Shown here piece after piece: positions 23,843-36,673 of a stretch of 64,000 nt of DNA. The notes beneath the pieces are model-generated. The model did not search any database. It saw only the letters and a program-made list of their open reading frames with translations, and was not told where the DNA came from. The position numbers were made by a program, and so were the translations under genes. Location of the stretch: the NCBI GenBank assembly GCA_003864495.1, contig ML133498.1, positions 1-64,000 of the forward strand, given 5' to 3'. The stretch comes from Nemopilema nomurai (taxonomy: Eukaryota > Cnidaria > Scyphozoa > Rhizostomeae > Rhizostomatidae). Numbering within the stretch: position 1 is the stretch's first letter; each line of letters opens with the position of its first letter.

Positions 23843-24743
23843 TAGTTTCGTTTAGTTGCTAAAGGCTCTAGCCTCGTTTTTGTCCTAGCCTCGTTTCCTT
23901 GCTAGCCTCGTTTTGGTTCTAAAGCCCTAGCCTCGTTTTCCTCTTAGCCTTGTTTCCATGCTAGCCTCGTTTTCGTCCTTGCCTCGTTTTTGTCCTAGCC
24001 TCGTTTCCATGCTAGCCTCGTTTGGTGCTAGAGCCCTAGCCTCGTTTTCGTCCTAGCTTCGTTTCAATTCTATCTTCGTTTTGGTGTTTAAAGAAACAGC
24101 CTCGTTTTTGTTTTAACCTCGTATTTGTCCTAGCCTCGTTTCCATGCTAGCCTCGACTTGGTACTTAAAACCCACCCTCGTTTTCGTTGTAGCCTCGTTT
24201 TGTCCTAACCTCGTTTTCATGCTAGCCTCGTTTTGGTGCTGAACGCCCTAGCCTCGTTTTTCGTCCTAGCCTCGTTTCCATGCTAGCATCGTTTTGGTTC
24301 TAAAGCCCTAGCCTCGTTTTCGTCCTAGACTCGTTTCCATGCTAGCCTCGTTTTCGTCCTTGCCTCGTTTACGTCCTACCCTCGTTTCCATGCTAGCCTC
24401 GTTTTGGTGCTAGAGCCCTAGCCTCGTTTTCGTCCTAGCTTCGTTTCAATTCCATCTTCGTTTTGGTGCTAAAAGACACAGCCTCGTTTTCGTTTCTGTT
24501 CTGTTTTTGTCATAGTCTCGTTTCCATGCTAGCCTCAATTTGTTGCTAAATGCCCTAGCCTCAATTTCGTTTTAGCCTCGATTTCGTCCTTGCCTCGTTT
24601 CCATGCTAGTCTCGTTAAGTTGCTTAAAGCCCTAGCCTCATTTTTGTCCTAGCCTCGTTTCCATGCTAGCCTCGTTTTGGTGCTAGCCTCGTTTTTATGC
24701 TTAAAGCCCTAGCCTCATTTTTGTTCTAACCTCGTTTCCATGC
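23843..24743. repeat. 0.9-kb tandem repeat, copy 2
   Basis: This is the direct copy of 22946-23842, 901 bp long and differing by a few one-base changes in T and C runs and scattered substitutions. A third copy starts at 24744 but is abandoned near 24885, where CCTCGATTTGTCC appears and the module order changes to the GTTTTTATTCTAAAGCC type. Confidence 0.8.
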
Positions 24744-25462
24744 TAGTTTCGTTTAGTTGCTAAAAGGCTCTAGCCTCGTTTTTGTCCTAGCCTCGTTTCC
24801 TTGCTAGCCTCGTTTTGGTTCTAAAGCCCTAGCCTCGTTTTCCTCTTAGCCTTGTTTCCATGCTAGCCTCGTTTTCGTCCTTGCCTCGATTTGTCCTAGC
24901 CTCGTTTCCATGCTAGCCTCGTTTTTATTCTAAAGCCCTAGCCTCGTTTTCCTTCTAGCGTTGTTTCCATGCTAGCCTCGTTTTGTCCTTGCCTCGTTTT
25001 CGTCCTAGCCTCGTTTCCATGCTAGCCTCGTTTTGGTGCTAGAGCCCTAGCCTCGTTCTCGTCCTAGCTTCGTTTCAATTCTATCTTCGTTTTGGTGTTT
25101 AAAGAAACAGCCTCGTTTTCGTTTTAACCTCGTATTTGTCCTAGCCTCGTTTCCATGCTAGCCTCGACTTGGTACTTAAAACCAACCCTCGTTTTCGTTG
25201 TAGCCTCGTTTTGTCCTAACCTCGTTTTCATGCTAGCCTCGTTTTGGTGCTGAACGCCCTAGCCTCGTTTTCGTCCTAGCCTCGTTTCCATGCTAGCCTC
25301 GTTTTGGTTCTAAAGCCCTAGCCTCGTTTTCCTCCTGGCCTTGTTTCCATGCTAGCCTCGTTTTGTCCTTGCCTCGTTTACGTCCTACCCTCGTTTCCAT
25401 GCTAGCCTCGTTTTGGTGCTAGAGCCCTAGCCTCGTTTTCGTCCTAGCTTCGTTTCAATTCT

Positions 25463-26035
25463 ATCTTTGTTTTGGTGCTAAAAGCCATAGCCTCGTTTTC
25501 GTTCTAGTTACGTTTTGGTGCTAAAAGCCCTAGACTCGTTTACGTTTAATCTCCGTTTTCTTTTTAGTCTCGTTTCCATGCTAGCCTCGTTTTGGTGCTT
25601 AAAGCTCTAGCCTCATTTTGGTTTTATCTTTGTTTTTAGCCTCGTTTCCATGCTAGCCTCGTTTTGATGCTAAAAAACCTAGCATCGTTTTCGTTTGATC
25701 TTTATTTTCTTCCTTGTTTTGTTTCCAGTCTAGCCTTGTTTTGGTGCTTAAAGTCATAGTTTCGTTTTTTTAGACTTATTTTCGTCCTAGACTCGTTTCC
25801 ATGCTAGTCTTGTTTTGGTGCCATAATCGGTAGCTTCGTTTTCTTCCTAGCCTCTATTTCATTCTAGCCTCGTTTCCATGCTAGAACCTTAGCCCCGTTT
25901 TCGTATTAACATTCTTTTTGTTTTAGCCTCGTATCCATTCTAGCTTTGTTTCCATGTTAGCTACATAGTGGTGCTAAAAAACCTAGATTACTTTCTGTTT
26001 TACGCTTGATTTCATGCAAGCCTTATTTCCTTGCT
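25463..26035. repeat. D block 3
   Basis: This is the standard-length D module (573 bp) with CATAATCGGT at 25822. Its TTTTTTT run before AGACTTATTTTCG is one base shorter than in D blocks 1 and 2. It corresponds to D block 6 in the second macro-repeat, and both share CCTTGTTTTGTTTCCAG where most others read CCTTGCTTTG. Confidence 0.85.
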
Positions 26036-27210
26036 AGCCTCGTTTTGGTGCTAGAGCCCTAGCCTCGTTTTCGTCCTAGCTTCGTTTCAATTCTATCTTC
26101 GTTTTGATGCTAAAAGAGACAGCCTCGTTTTCGTTTTAACCTCGTATTTGTCATAGTCTCGTTTCCATGCTAGCCTCAATTTGTTGCTAAAAGCCCTAGC
26201 CTCAATTTCTATTTAGCCTCGATTTCGTCCTTGCCTCGTTTCCATGCTAGTCTCGTTTAGTTGCTAAAAGCCCTAGCCTCATTTTTTCCTAGCCTCGTTT
26301 CCATGCTAGCCTCGTTTTGGTGCTAGCCTCGTTTTGATGCTTAAAGCCCTAGCCTCATTTTTTGTTCTAACCTCGTTTCCATGCTAGTTTCGTTTAGTTG
26401 CTAAAGGCTCTAGCCTCGTTTTTGTCCTAGCCTCGTTTCCATGCTAGCCTCGACTTGGTACTTAAAACCCACCCTCGTTTTCGTTGTAGCCTCGTTTTGT
26501 CCTAACCTCGTTTTCATGCTAGCCTCGTTTTGGTGCTGAACGCCCTAGCCTCGTTTTCGTCCTTGCCTCGTTTCCATGCTAGCCTCGTTTTGGTTCTAAA
26601 GCCCTAGCCTCGTTTTCGTCCTAGACTCGTTTCCATGCTAGCCTCGTTTTCGTCCTTGCCTCGTTTACGTCCTACCCTCGTTTCCATGCTAGCCTCGTTT
26701 TGGTGCTAGAGCCCTAGCCTCGTTTTCGTCCTAGCTTCGTTTCAATTCCATCTTCGTTTTGGTGCTAAAAGACACAGCCTCGTTTTCGTTTCTGTTCTGT
26801 TTTTGTCATAGTCTCGTTTCCATGCTAGCCTCAATTTGTTGCTAAATGCCCTAGCCTCAATTTCGTTTTAGCCTCGATTTCGTCCTTGCCTCGTTTCCAT
26901 GCTAGTCTCGTTAAGTTGCTTAAAGCCCTAGCCTCATTTTTGTCCTAGCCTCGTATCCATGCTAGCCTCGTTTTGGTGCTAGCCTCGTTTTTATGCTTAA
27001 AGCCCTAGGCTCATTTTTGTTCTAACCTCGTTTCCATGCTAGTTTCGTTTAGTTGCTAAAGGCTCTAGCCTCGTTTTTGTCCTAGCCTCGTTTCCTTGCT
27101 AGCCTCGTTTTGGTTCTAAAGCCCTAGCCTCGTTTTCCTCTTAGCCTTGTTTCCATGCTAGCCTCGTTTTCGTCCTTGCCTCGTTTTTGTCCTAGCCTCG
27201 TTTCCATGCT

Positions 27211-27669
27211 AGCCTCGCCTTGGTACTTAAAACCCACCCTCGTTTTCGTTTTAACCTCGTATTTGTCATAGTCTCGTTTCCATGCTAGCCTCAATTTGTT
27301 GCTAAAAGCCCTAGCCTCAATTTCTATTTAGCCTCGATTTCGTCCTTGCCTCGTTTCCATGCTAGTCTCGTTTAGTTGCTAAAAGCCCTAGCCTCATTTT
27401 TTCCTAGCCTCGTTTCCATGCTAGCCTCGTTTTGGTGCTAGCCTCGTTTTGATGCTTAAAGCCCTAGCCTCATTTTTGTTCTAACCTCGTTTCCATGCTA
27501 GTTTCGTTTAGTTGCTAAAGGCTCTAGCCTCGTTTTTGTCCTAGCCTCGTTTCCTTGCTAGCCTCGTTTTGGTTCTAAAGCCCTAGCCTCGTTTTCCTCT
27601 TAGCCTTGTTTCCATGCTAGCCTCGTTTTCGTCCTTGCCTCGTTTTTGTCCTAGCCTCGTTTCCATGCT
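27211..27669. repeat. 459-bp tandem repeat, copy 1
   Basis: The unit opens with the rare monomer GCCTCGCCTTGGTACTT and contains the CAATTTGTTGC, TTTAGTTGC, CATTTTTTCC and AAAGGC modules. The offset to copy 2 stays exactly 459 bp at every point I compared, including the T runs, so I see no length difference between the copies. Confidence 0.85.
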
Positions 27670-28128
27670 AGCCTCGCCTTGGTACTTAAAACCCACCCTC
27701 GTTTTCGTTTTAACCTCGTATTTGTCATAGTCTCGTTTCCATGCTAGCCTCAATTTGTTGCTAAAAGCCCTAGCCTCAATTTCTATTTAGCCTCGATTTC
27801 GTCCTTGCCTCGTTTCCATGCTAGTCTCGTTTAGTTGCTAAAAGCCCTAGCCTCATTTTTTCCTAGCCTCGTTTCCATGCTAGCCTCGTTTTGGTGCTAG
27901 CCTCGTTTTGATGCTTAAAGCCCTAGCCTCATTTTTGTTCTAACCTCGTTTCCATGCTAGTTTCGTTTAGTTGCTAAAGGCTCTAGCCTCGTTTTTGTCC
28001 TAGCCTCGTTTCCTTGCTAGCCTCGTTTTGGTTCTAAAGCCCTAGCCTCGTTTTCCTCTTAGCCTTGTTTCCATGCTAGCCTCGTTTTCGTCCTTGCCTC
28101 GTTTTTGTCCTAGCCTCCTTTCCATGCT
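27670..28128. repeat. 459-bp tandem repeat, copy 2
   Basis: This direct copy of 27211-27669 differs visibly only near its right end, where CCTCCTTTCC at 28114 replaces CCTCGTTTCC. A related copy with several one-base losses starts at 40394 in the second macro-repeat. It is preceded there by a different flank, so the number of 459-bp units differs between the two macro-repeats. Confidence 0.85.
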
Positions 28129-30130
28129 AGCCTCGTTTTGGTGCTAGAGCCCTAGCCTCGTTTTCGTCCTAGCTTCGTTTCAATTCTATCTTCGTTTTGG
28201 TGTTTAAAGAAACAGCCTCGTTTTTGTTTTAACCTCGTATTTGTCCTAGCCTCGTTTCCATGCTAGCCTCGACTTGGTACTTAAAACCCACCCTCGTTTT
28301 CGTTGTAGCCTCGTTTTGTCCTAACCTCGTTTTCATGCTAGCCTCGTTTTGGTGCTGAACGCCCTAGCCTCGTTTTCGTCCTAGCCTCGTTTCCATGCTA
28401 GCCTCGTTTTGGTTCTAAAGCCCTAGCCTCGTTTTCGTCCTAGACTCGTTTCCATGCTAGCCTCGTTTTCGTCCTTGCCTCGTTTACGTCCTACCCTCGT
28501 TTCCATGCTAGCCTCGTTTTCGTCCTAGCTTCGTTTCAATTCCATCTTCGTTTTGGTGCTAAAAGACACAGCCTCGTTTTCGTTTCTGTTCTGTTTTTGT
28601 CATAGTCTCGTTTCCATGCTAGCCTCAATTTGTTGCTAAATGCCCTAGCCTCAATTTCGTTTTAGCCTCGATTTCGTCCTTGCCTCGTTTCCATGCTAGC
28701 CTCGTTTTTATGCTTAAAGCCCTAGCCTCATTTTTGTTCTAACCTCGTTTCCATGCTAGTTTCGTTTAGTTGCTAAAGGCTCTAGCCTCGTTTTTGTCCT
28801 AGCCTCGTTTCCTTGCTAGCCTCGTTTTGGTTCTAAAGCCCTAGCCTCGTTTTCCTCTTAGCCTTGTTTCCATGCTAGCCTCGTTTTCGTCCTTGCCTCG
28901 TTTTTGTCCTAGCCTCGTTTCCATGCTAGCCTCTTTTGGTGCTAGAGCCCTAGCCTCGTTTTCGTCCTAGCTTCGTTTCAATTCGATCTTCGTTTTGGTG
29001 TTTAAAGAAACAGCCTCGTTTTCGTTTTAACCTCGTTTTTGTCCTAGCCTCGTTTCCATGCTAGCCTCGTTTTTATTCTAAAGCCCTAGCCTCGTTTTCC
29101 TTCTAGCGTTGTTTCAATGCTAGCCTCGTTTTGTCCTTGCCTCGTTTTCGTCCTAGCCTCGTTTCCATGCTAGCCTCGTTTTGGTGCTAGAGCCCTAGCC
29201 TCGTTTTCGTCCCAGCTTCGTTTCAATTCTATCTTCGTTTTGGTGTTTAAAGAAACAGCCTCGTTTTCGTTTTAACCTCGTATTTGTCCTAGCCTCGTTT
29301 CCATGCTAGCCTCGACTTGGTACTTAAAGCCCTCCCTCGTTTTCGTTGTAGCCTCGTTTTGTCCTAACCTCGTTTTCATGCTAGCCTCGTTTTGGTGCTG
29401 AACGCCCTAGCCTCGTTTTCGTCCTAGCCTCGTTTCCATGCTAGCCTCGTTTTGGTTCTAAAGCCCTAGCCTCGTTTTCGTCCTAGACTCGTTTCCATGC
29501 TAGCCTCAACTTGTTGCTAGAAGCCCTAGCCTCAATTTCGTCCTAGCCTCGTTTCCATGCTAGCCTCGTTTTGGTGCTAGAGCCCTAGCCTCGTTTTCGT
29601 CCTAGCTTCGTTTCAATTCTATCTTCGTTTTGGTGTTAAAAGAAACAGCCTCGTTTTCATTTTAACCTCGTATTTGTCCTAGCCTCGTTTCCATGCTAGC
29701 CTCGACTTGGTACTTAAAACCCACCCTCGTTTTCGTTTTAACCTCGTATTTGTCATAGTCTCGTTTCCATGCTAGCCTCAATTTGTTGCTAAAAGCCCTA
29801 GCCTCAATTTCTATTTAGCCTCGATTTCGTCCTTGCCTCGTTTCCATGCTAGTCTCGTTTAGTTGCTAAAAGCCCTAGCCTCATTTTTTCCTAGCCTCGT
29901 TTCCATGCTAGCCTCGTTTTGGTGCTAGCCTCGTTTTGATGCTTAAAGCCCTAGCCTCATTTTTGTTCTAACCTCGTTTCCATGCTAGTTTCGTTTAATT
30001 GCTAAAGGCTCTAGCCTCGTTTTTGTCCTAGCCTCGTTTCCTTGCTAGCCTCGTTTTGGTTCTAAAGCCCTAGCCTCGTTTTCCTCTTAGCCTTGTTTCC
30101 ATGCTAGCCTCGTTTTCGTCCTTGCCTCGT
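28114..30130. repeat. ~2.0-kb satellite unit (single copy in macro-repeat 1)
   Basis: This unit starts at the CCTCCTTTCC variant and contains CGTTGTTTCAATGC near 29107, the CAACTTGTTGCTAGAAGCC module near 29507 and GTGTTAAAAGAAACAG near 29633. It occurs once here but twice in tandem in the second macro-repeat (40833-42855 and 42856-44900). The GTTTAATTGCTAAAGG variant near 29994 matches the second of those copies. Confidence 0.75.
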
Positions 30131-33100
30131 TTTTGTCCTAGCCTCGTTTCCATGCTAGCCTCGTTTTGGTGCTAGAGCCCTAGCCTCGTTTTCGTCCTAG
30201 CTTCGTTTCAATTCTATCTTCGTTTTGGTGTTTAAAGAAACAGCCTCGTTTTTGTTTTAACCTCGTATTTGTCCTAGCCTCGTTTCCATGCTAGCCTCGA
30301 CTTGGTACTTAAAACCCACCCTCGTTTTCGTTGTAGCCTCGTTTTGTCGTAACCTCGTTTTCATGCTAGCCTCGTTTTGGTGCTGAACGCCCTAGCCTCG
30401 TTTTCGTCCTAGCCTTGTTTCCATGCTAGCCTCGTTTTGGTTCTAAAGCCCTAGCCTCGTTTTCGTCCTAGACTCGTTTCCATGCTAGCCTCGTTTTCGT
30501 CCTTGCCTCGTTTACGTCCTACCCTCGTTTCCATGCTAGCCTCGTTTTGGTGCTAGAGCCCTAGCCTCGTTTTCGTCCTAGCTTCGTTTCAATTCCATCT
30601 TCGTTTTGGTGCTAAAAGACATAGCCTCGTTTTCGTTTCTGTTCTGTTTTTGTCATAGTCTCGTTTCCATGCTAGCCTCAATTTGTTGCTAAATGCCCTA
30701 GCCTCAATTTCGTTTTAGCCTCAATTTCGTCCTTGCCTCGTTTCCATGCTAGTCTCGTTAAGTTGCTTAAAGCCCTAGCCTCATTTTTGTCCTAGCCTCG
30801 TTTCCATGCTAGCCTCGTTTTGGTGCTAGCCTCGCTTTTATGCTTAAAGCCCTAGGCTCCTTTTTGTTCTAACCTCGTTTCCATGCTAGTTTCGTTTAGT
30901 TGCTAAAGGCTCTAGCCTCGTTTTTGTCCTAGCCTCGTTTCCTTGCTAGCCTCGTTTTGGTTCTAAAGCCCTAGCCTCGTTTTTCTCTTAGCCTTGTTTC
31001 CATGCTAGCCTCGTTTTCGTCCTTGCCTCGTTTTTGTCCTAGCCTCGTTTCCATGCTAGCCTCGTTTTGGTGCTAGAGCCCTAGCCTCGTTTTCGTCCTA
31101 GCTTCGTTTCAATTCTATCTTCGTTTTGGTGTTTAAAGAAACAGCCTCGTTTTTGTTTTAACCTCGTATTTGTCCTAGCCTCGTTTCCATGCTAGCCTCG
31201 ACTTGGTACTTAAAACCCACCCTCGTTTTCGTTGTAGCCTCGTTTTGTCCTAACCTCGTTTTCATGCTAGCCTCGTTTTGGTGCTGAACGCCCTAGCCTC
31301 GTTTTCGTCCTAGCCTCGTTTCCATGCTAGCCTCGTTTTGGTTCTAAAGCCCTAGCCTCGTTTTCGTCCTAGACTCGTTTCCATGCTAGCCTCGTTTTCG
31401 TCCTTGCCTCGTTTACGTCCTACCCTCGTTTCCATGCTAGCCTCGTTTTCGTCCTAGCTTCGTTTCAATTCCATCTTCGTTTTGGTGCTAAAAGACACAG
31501 CCTCGTTTTCGTTTCTGTTCTGTTTTTGTCATAGTCTCGTTTCCATGCTAGCCTCAATTTGTTGCTAAATGCCCTAGCCTCAATTTCGTTTTAGCCTCGA
31601 TTTCGTCCTAGCCTCGTTTCCATGCTAGCCTCGTTTTGGTGCTAGCCTCGTTTTTATGCTTAAAGCCCTAGCCTCATTTTTGTTCTAACCTCGTTTCCAT
31701 GCTAGTTTCGTTTAGTTGCTAAAGGCTCTAGCCTCGTTTTTGTCCTAGCCTCGTTTCCTTGCTAGCCTCGTTTTGGTTCTAAAGCCCTAGCCTCGTTTTC
31801 CTCTTAGCCTTGTTTCCATGCTAGCCTCGTTTTCGTCCTTGCCTCGTTTTTGTCCTAGCCTCGTTTCCATGCTAGCCTCTTTTGGTGCTAGAGCCCTAGC
31901 CTCGTTTTCGTCCTAGCTTCGTTTCAATTCGATCTTCGTTTTGGTGTTTAAAGAAACAGCCTCGTTTTCGTTTTAACCTCGTTTTTGTCCTAGCCTCGTT
32001 TCCATGCTAGCCTCGTTTTTATTCTAAAGCCCTAGCCTCGTTTTCCTTCTAGCGTTGTTTCCATGCTAGCCTCGTTTTGTCCTTGCCTCGTTTTCGTCCT
32101 AGCCTCGTTTCCATGCTAGCCTCGTTTTGGTGCTAGAGCCCTAGCCTCGTTTTCGTCCCAGCTTCGTTTCAATTCTATCTTCGTTTTGGTGTTTAAAGAA
32201 ACAGCCTCGTTTTCGTTTTAACCTCGTATTTGTCCTAGCCTCGTTTCCATGCTAGCCTCGACTTGGTACTTAAAGACCTCCCTCGTTTTCGTTGTAGCCT
32301 CGTTTTGTCCTAACCTCGTTTTCATGCTAGCCTCGTTTTGGTGCTGAACGCCCTAGCCTCGTTTTCGTCCTAGCCTCGTTTCCATGCTAGCCTCGTTTTG
32401 GTTCTAAAGCCCTAGCCTCGTTTTCGTCCTAGACTCGTTTCCATGCTAGCCTCAACTTGTTGCTAGAAGCCCTAGCCTCAATTTCGTCCTAGCCTCGTTT
32501 CCATGCTAGCCTCGTTTTGGTGCTAGAGCCCTAGCCTTGTTTTCGTCCTAGCTTCGTTTCAATTCTATCTTCGTTTTGGTGTTTAAAGAAACAGCCTCGT
32601 TTTCGGTTTAACCTCGTATTTGTCCTAGCCTCGTTTCCATGCTTGCCTCGACTTGGTACTTAAAACCCACCCTCGTTTTCGTTGTAGCCTCGTTTTGTCC
32701 TAACCTCGTTTTCATGCTTGCCTCGTTTTGGTGCTGAACGCCCTTGCCTCGTTTTCCTCCTAGCCTTGTTTCCATGCTAGCCTCGTTTTTGTCCTTGCCT
32801 CGTTTTCGTCCTAGCCTTGTTTCCATGCTAGCCTCGTTTTGGTGCTAAAAGAAACAGCCTCCTTTTCGTTTTAACCTCGTATTTGTCCTAGCCTCGTTTC
32901 CATGCTAGCCTCGTTTTGGTGCTAGCCTCGTTTTTATGCTTAAAGCCCTAGCCTCATTTTTGTTCTAACCTCGTTTCCATGCTAGTTTCGTTTAGTTGCT
33001 AAAGGCTCTAGCCTCGTTTTTGTCCTAGCCTCGTTTTCCTCTTAGCCTTGTTTCCATGCTAGCCTCGTTTTCGTCCTTGCCTCGTTTTTGTCCTAGCCTC

Positions 33101-34513
33101 GTTTCCATGCTAGCCTCTTTTGGTGCTAGAGCCCTAGCCTCGTTTTCGTCCTAGCTTCGTTTCAATTCGATCTTCGTTTTGGTGTTTAAAGAAACAGCCT
33201 CGTTTTCGTTTTAACCTCGTTTTTGTCCTAGCCTCGTTTCCATGCTAGCCTCGTTTTTATTCTAAAGCCCTAGCCTCGTTTTCCTTCTAGCGTTGTTTCC
33301 ATGCTAGCCTCGTTTTGTCTCTGCCTCGTTTTCGTCCTAGCCTCGTTTCCATGCTAGCCTCGTTTTGGTGCTAGAGCCCTAGCCTCGTTTTCGTCCCAGC
33401 TTCGTTTCAATTCTATCTTCGTTTTGGTGTTTAAAGAAACAGCCTCGTTTTCGTTTTAACCTCGTATTTGTCCTAGCCTCGTTTCCATGCTAGCCTCGAC
33501 TTGGTACTTAAAGACCTCCCTCGTTTTCGTTGTAGCCTCGTTTTGTCCTAACCTCGTTTTCATGCTAGCCTCGTTTTGGTGCTGAACGTTTTCGTCCTAG
33601 CCTCGTTTTCGTCCTAGCCTCGTTTCCATGCTAGCCTCGTTTTGGTTCTAAAGCCCTAGCCTCGTTTTCGTCCTAGACTCGTTTCCATGCTAGCCTCAAC
33701 TTGTTGCTAGAAGCCCTAGCCTCAATTTCGTCCTAGCCTCGTTTCCATGCTAGCCTCGTTTTGGTGCTAGAGCCCTAGCCTTGTTTTCGTCCTAGCTTCG
33801 TTTCAATTCTATCTTCGTTTTGGTGTTTAAAGAAACAGCCTCGTTTTCGGTTTAACCTCGTATTTGTCCTAGCCTCGTTTCCATGCTTGCCTCGACTTGG
33901 TACTTAAAACCCACCCTCGTTTTCGTTGTAGCCTCGTTTTGTCCTAACCTCGTTTTCATGCTTGCCTCGTTTTGGTGCTGAACGCCCTTGCCTCGTTTTC
34001 GTCCTAGCCTCGTTTCCATGCTAGCCTCGTTTTGGTTCTAAAGCCCTAGCCTCGTTTTCCTCCTAGCCTTGTTTCCATGCTAGCCTCGTTTTTGTCCTTG
34101 CCTCGTTTTCGTCCTAGCCTTGTTTCCATGCTAGCCTCGTTTTGGTGCTAAAAGAAACAGCCTCCTTTTCGTTTTAACCTCGTATTTGTCCTAGCCTCGT
34201 TTCCATGCTAGCCTCGACTTGGTACTTAAAACCCACCCTCGTTTTCGTTGTAGCCTCGTTTTGTCCTAACCTCGTTTTCATGCTAGCCTTGTTTTGATGC
34301 TTAAAGCTCTAGCCTCGTTTTCGTCCTAGCCTCGTTTCCATGCTAGCCTCGTTTTGGAACTAGAGCCCTAGCCTCGTTTTCGTCCTAGCTTCGTTTCCAT
34401 GCTAGCCTCGTTTTCGTCCTTGCCTCGTTTACGTCCTACCCTCGTTTCCATGCTAGCCTCGTTTTGGTGCTAGAGCCCTAGCCTCGTTTTCGTCCTAGCT
34501 TCGTTTCAATTCT
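30131..34513. repeat. Satellite between the 2.0-kb unit and D block 4
   Basis: These are repeated modules without a D block. The CAACTTGTTGCTAGAAGCC and TTAAAGACCTCC modules appear twice about 1.24 kb apart (AAAGACCTCC at 32272 and 33510), showing a local tandem duplication. The second copy lacks about 45 bp at 33028 and carries an extra TTTTCGTCCTAGCC stretch near 33588. The short minus-strand reading frame at 32608-32826 is only repeat. No gene is visible. Confidence 0.7.
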
Positions 34514-35087
34514 ATCTTTGTTTTGGTGCTAAAAGCCATAGCCTCGTTTTCGTTCTAGTTACGTTTTGGTGCTAAAAGCCCTAACTCGTTTACGTTTAAT
34601 CTCGTTTTTCTTTTTAGTCTCGTTTCCCATGGCTAGCCTCGTTTGGTGCTTAAAGCTCTAGCCTCATTTTGGTTTTATCTTTGTTTTTAGCCTCGTTTCC
34701 ATGCTAGCCTCGTTTTGATGCTAAAAAACCTAGCATCGTTTTCGTTTGATCTTTATTTTCTTCCTTGCTTTGTTTCCAGTCTAGCCTTGTTTTGGTGCTT
34801 AAAGTCATAGTTTCGTTTTTTTTAGACTTATTTTCGTCCTAGACTCGTTTCCATGCTAGTCTTGTTTTGGTGCCATAATCGGTAGCTTCGTTTTCTTCCT
34901 AGCCTCTATTTCATTCTAGCCTCGTTTCCATGCTAGAACCTTAGCCCCGTTTTCGTATTAACATTCTTTTTGTTTTAGCCTCGTATCCATTCTAGCTTTG
35001 TTTCCATGTTAGCTACATAGTGGTGCTAAAAAACCTAGATTACTTTCTGTTTTACGCTTGATTTCATGCAAGCCTTATTTCCTTGCT
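34514..35087. repeat. D block 4
   Basis: This is a standard-length D module with CATAATCGGT at 34874. Near its start it has TCTCGTTTTTC and TTTCCCATGGCTAGCC where other copies read TCTCCGTTTTC and TTTCCATGCTAGCC. These are small local changes that could be consensus errors. It lies 2160 bp before D block 5 and pairs with D block 7. Confidence 0.85.
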
Positions 35088-36673
35088 AGCCTCGTTTTGG
35101 TGCTAGAGCCCTAGCCTCGTTTTCGTCCTAGCTTCGTTTCAATTCTATCTTCGTTTTGGTGCTAAAAGAGACAGCCTCGTTTTCGTTTTAACCTCGTATT
35201 TGTCATAGTCTCGTTTCCATGCTAGCCTCAATTTGTTGCTAAAAGCCCTAGCCTCAATTTCTATTTAGCCTCGATTTCGTCCTTGCCTCGTTTCCATGCT
35301 AGTCTCGTTTAGTTGCTAAAAGCCCTAGCCTCATTTTTTCCTAGCCTCGTTTCCATGCTAGCCTCGTTTTGGTGCTAGCCTCGTTTTGATGCTTAAAGCC
35401 CTAGCCTCATTTTTGTTCTAACCTCGTTTCCATGCTAGTTTCGTTTAGTTGCTAAAGGCTCTAGCCTCGTTTTTGTCCTAGCCTCGTTTCCTTGCTACCC
35501 TCGTTTTGGTGCTAGAGCCCTAGCCTCGTTTTTGTCCTAGCCTCGTTTCCTTGCTAGCCTCGTTTTGGTTCTAAATCCCTAGCATCGTTTTCCTCTTAGC
35601 CTTGTTTCCATGCTAGCCTCGTTTTCGTCCTTGCCTCGTTTTTGTCCTAGCCTCGTTTCCATGCTAGCCTCGTTTTGGTGCTAGAGCCCTAGCCTCGTTT
35701 TCGTCCTAGCTTCGTTTCAATTCTATCTTCGTTTTGGTGTTTAAAGAAACAGCCTCGTTTTCGTTTTAACCTCGTTTTTGTCCTAGCCTCGTTTCCATGC
35801 TAGCCTCGTTTTTATTCTAAAGCCCTAGCCTCGTTTTCCTTCTAGCGTTGTTTCCATGCTAGCCTCGTTTTGTCCTTGCCTCGTTTTCGTCCTAGCCTCG
35901 TTTCCATGCTAGCCTCGTTTTGGTGCTAGAGCTCTAGCCTCGTTTTCGTCCTAGCTTCGTTTCAATTCTATCTTCGTTTTGGTGTTTAAAGAAACAGCCC
36001 CGTTTTCGTTTTAACCTCGTATTTGTCCTAGCCTCGTTTCCATGCTAGCCTCGACTTGGTACTTAAAACCCACCCTCGTTTTCGTTGTAGCCTCGTTTTG
36101 TCCTAACCTCGTTTTCATGCTAGCCTCGTTTTGGTGCTGAACGCCCTAGCCTCGTTTTCGTCCTAGCCTCGTTTCCATGCTAGCCTCGTTTTGGTTCTAA
36201 AGCCCTAGCCTCGTTTTCCTCCTAGCCTTGTTTCCATGCTAGCCTCGTTTTTGTCCTTGCCTCGTTTTCGTCCTAGCCTTGTTTCCATGCTAGCCTCGTT
36301 TTGGTGCTAAAAGAAACAGCCTCCTTTTCGTTTTAACCTCGTTTTTGTCCTAGCCTCGTTTCCATGCTAGCCTCGACTTGGTGCTTAAAACCCTCTCTCG
36401 TTTTCGTTGTAGCCTCGTTTTGTCCTTGTCTCGTTTCCATGCTAGCCTTGTTTTGATGCTTAAAGCTCTAGCCTCATTTTCGTCCTAACCTCGTTTCCAT
36501 GCTAGCCTTGTTTTGGTGCTGAACGCCCTAGCCTCGTTTTCGTCCTAGACTCGTTTCCATGCTAGCCTCGTTTTCGTCCTTGCCTCGTTTACGTCCTACC
36601 CTCGTTTCCATGCTAGCCTCGTTTTGGTGCTAGAGCCCTAGCCTCGTTTTCGTCCTAGCTTCGTTTCAATTCT

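Noticed and set aside
32608..32826. Minus-strand open frame of 72 residues
   Set aside because: It stays open only because several CTAG steps read CTTG in this copy (GCTTGCC, CCCTTGCC). The paired stretch near 47.4-47.6 kb has many indels. A repeat artefact is the best explanation.
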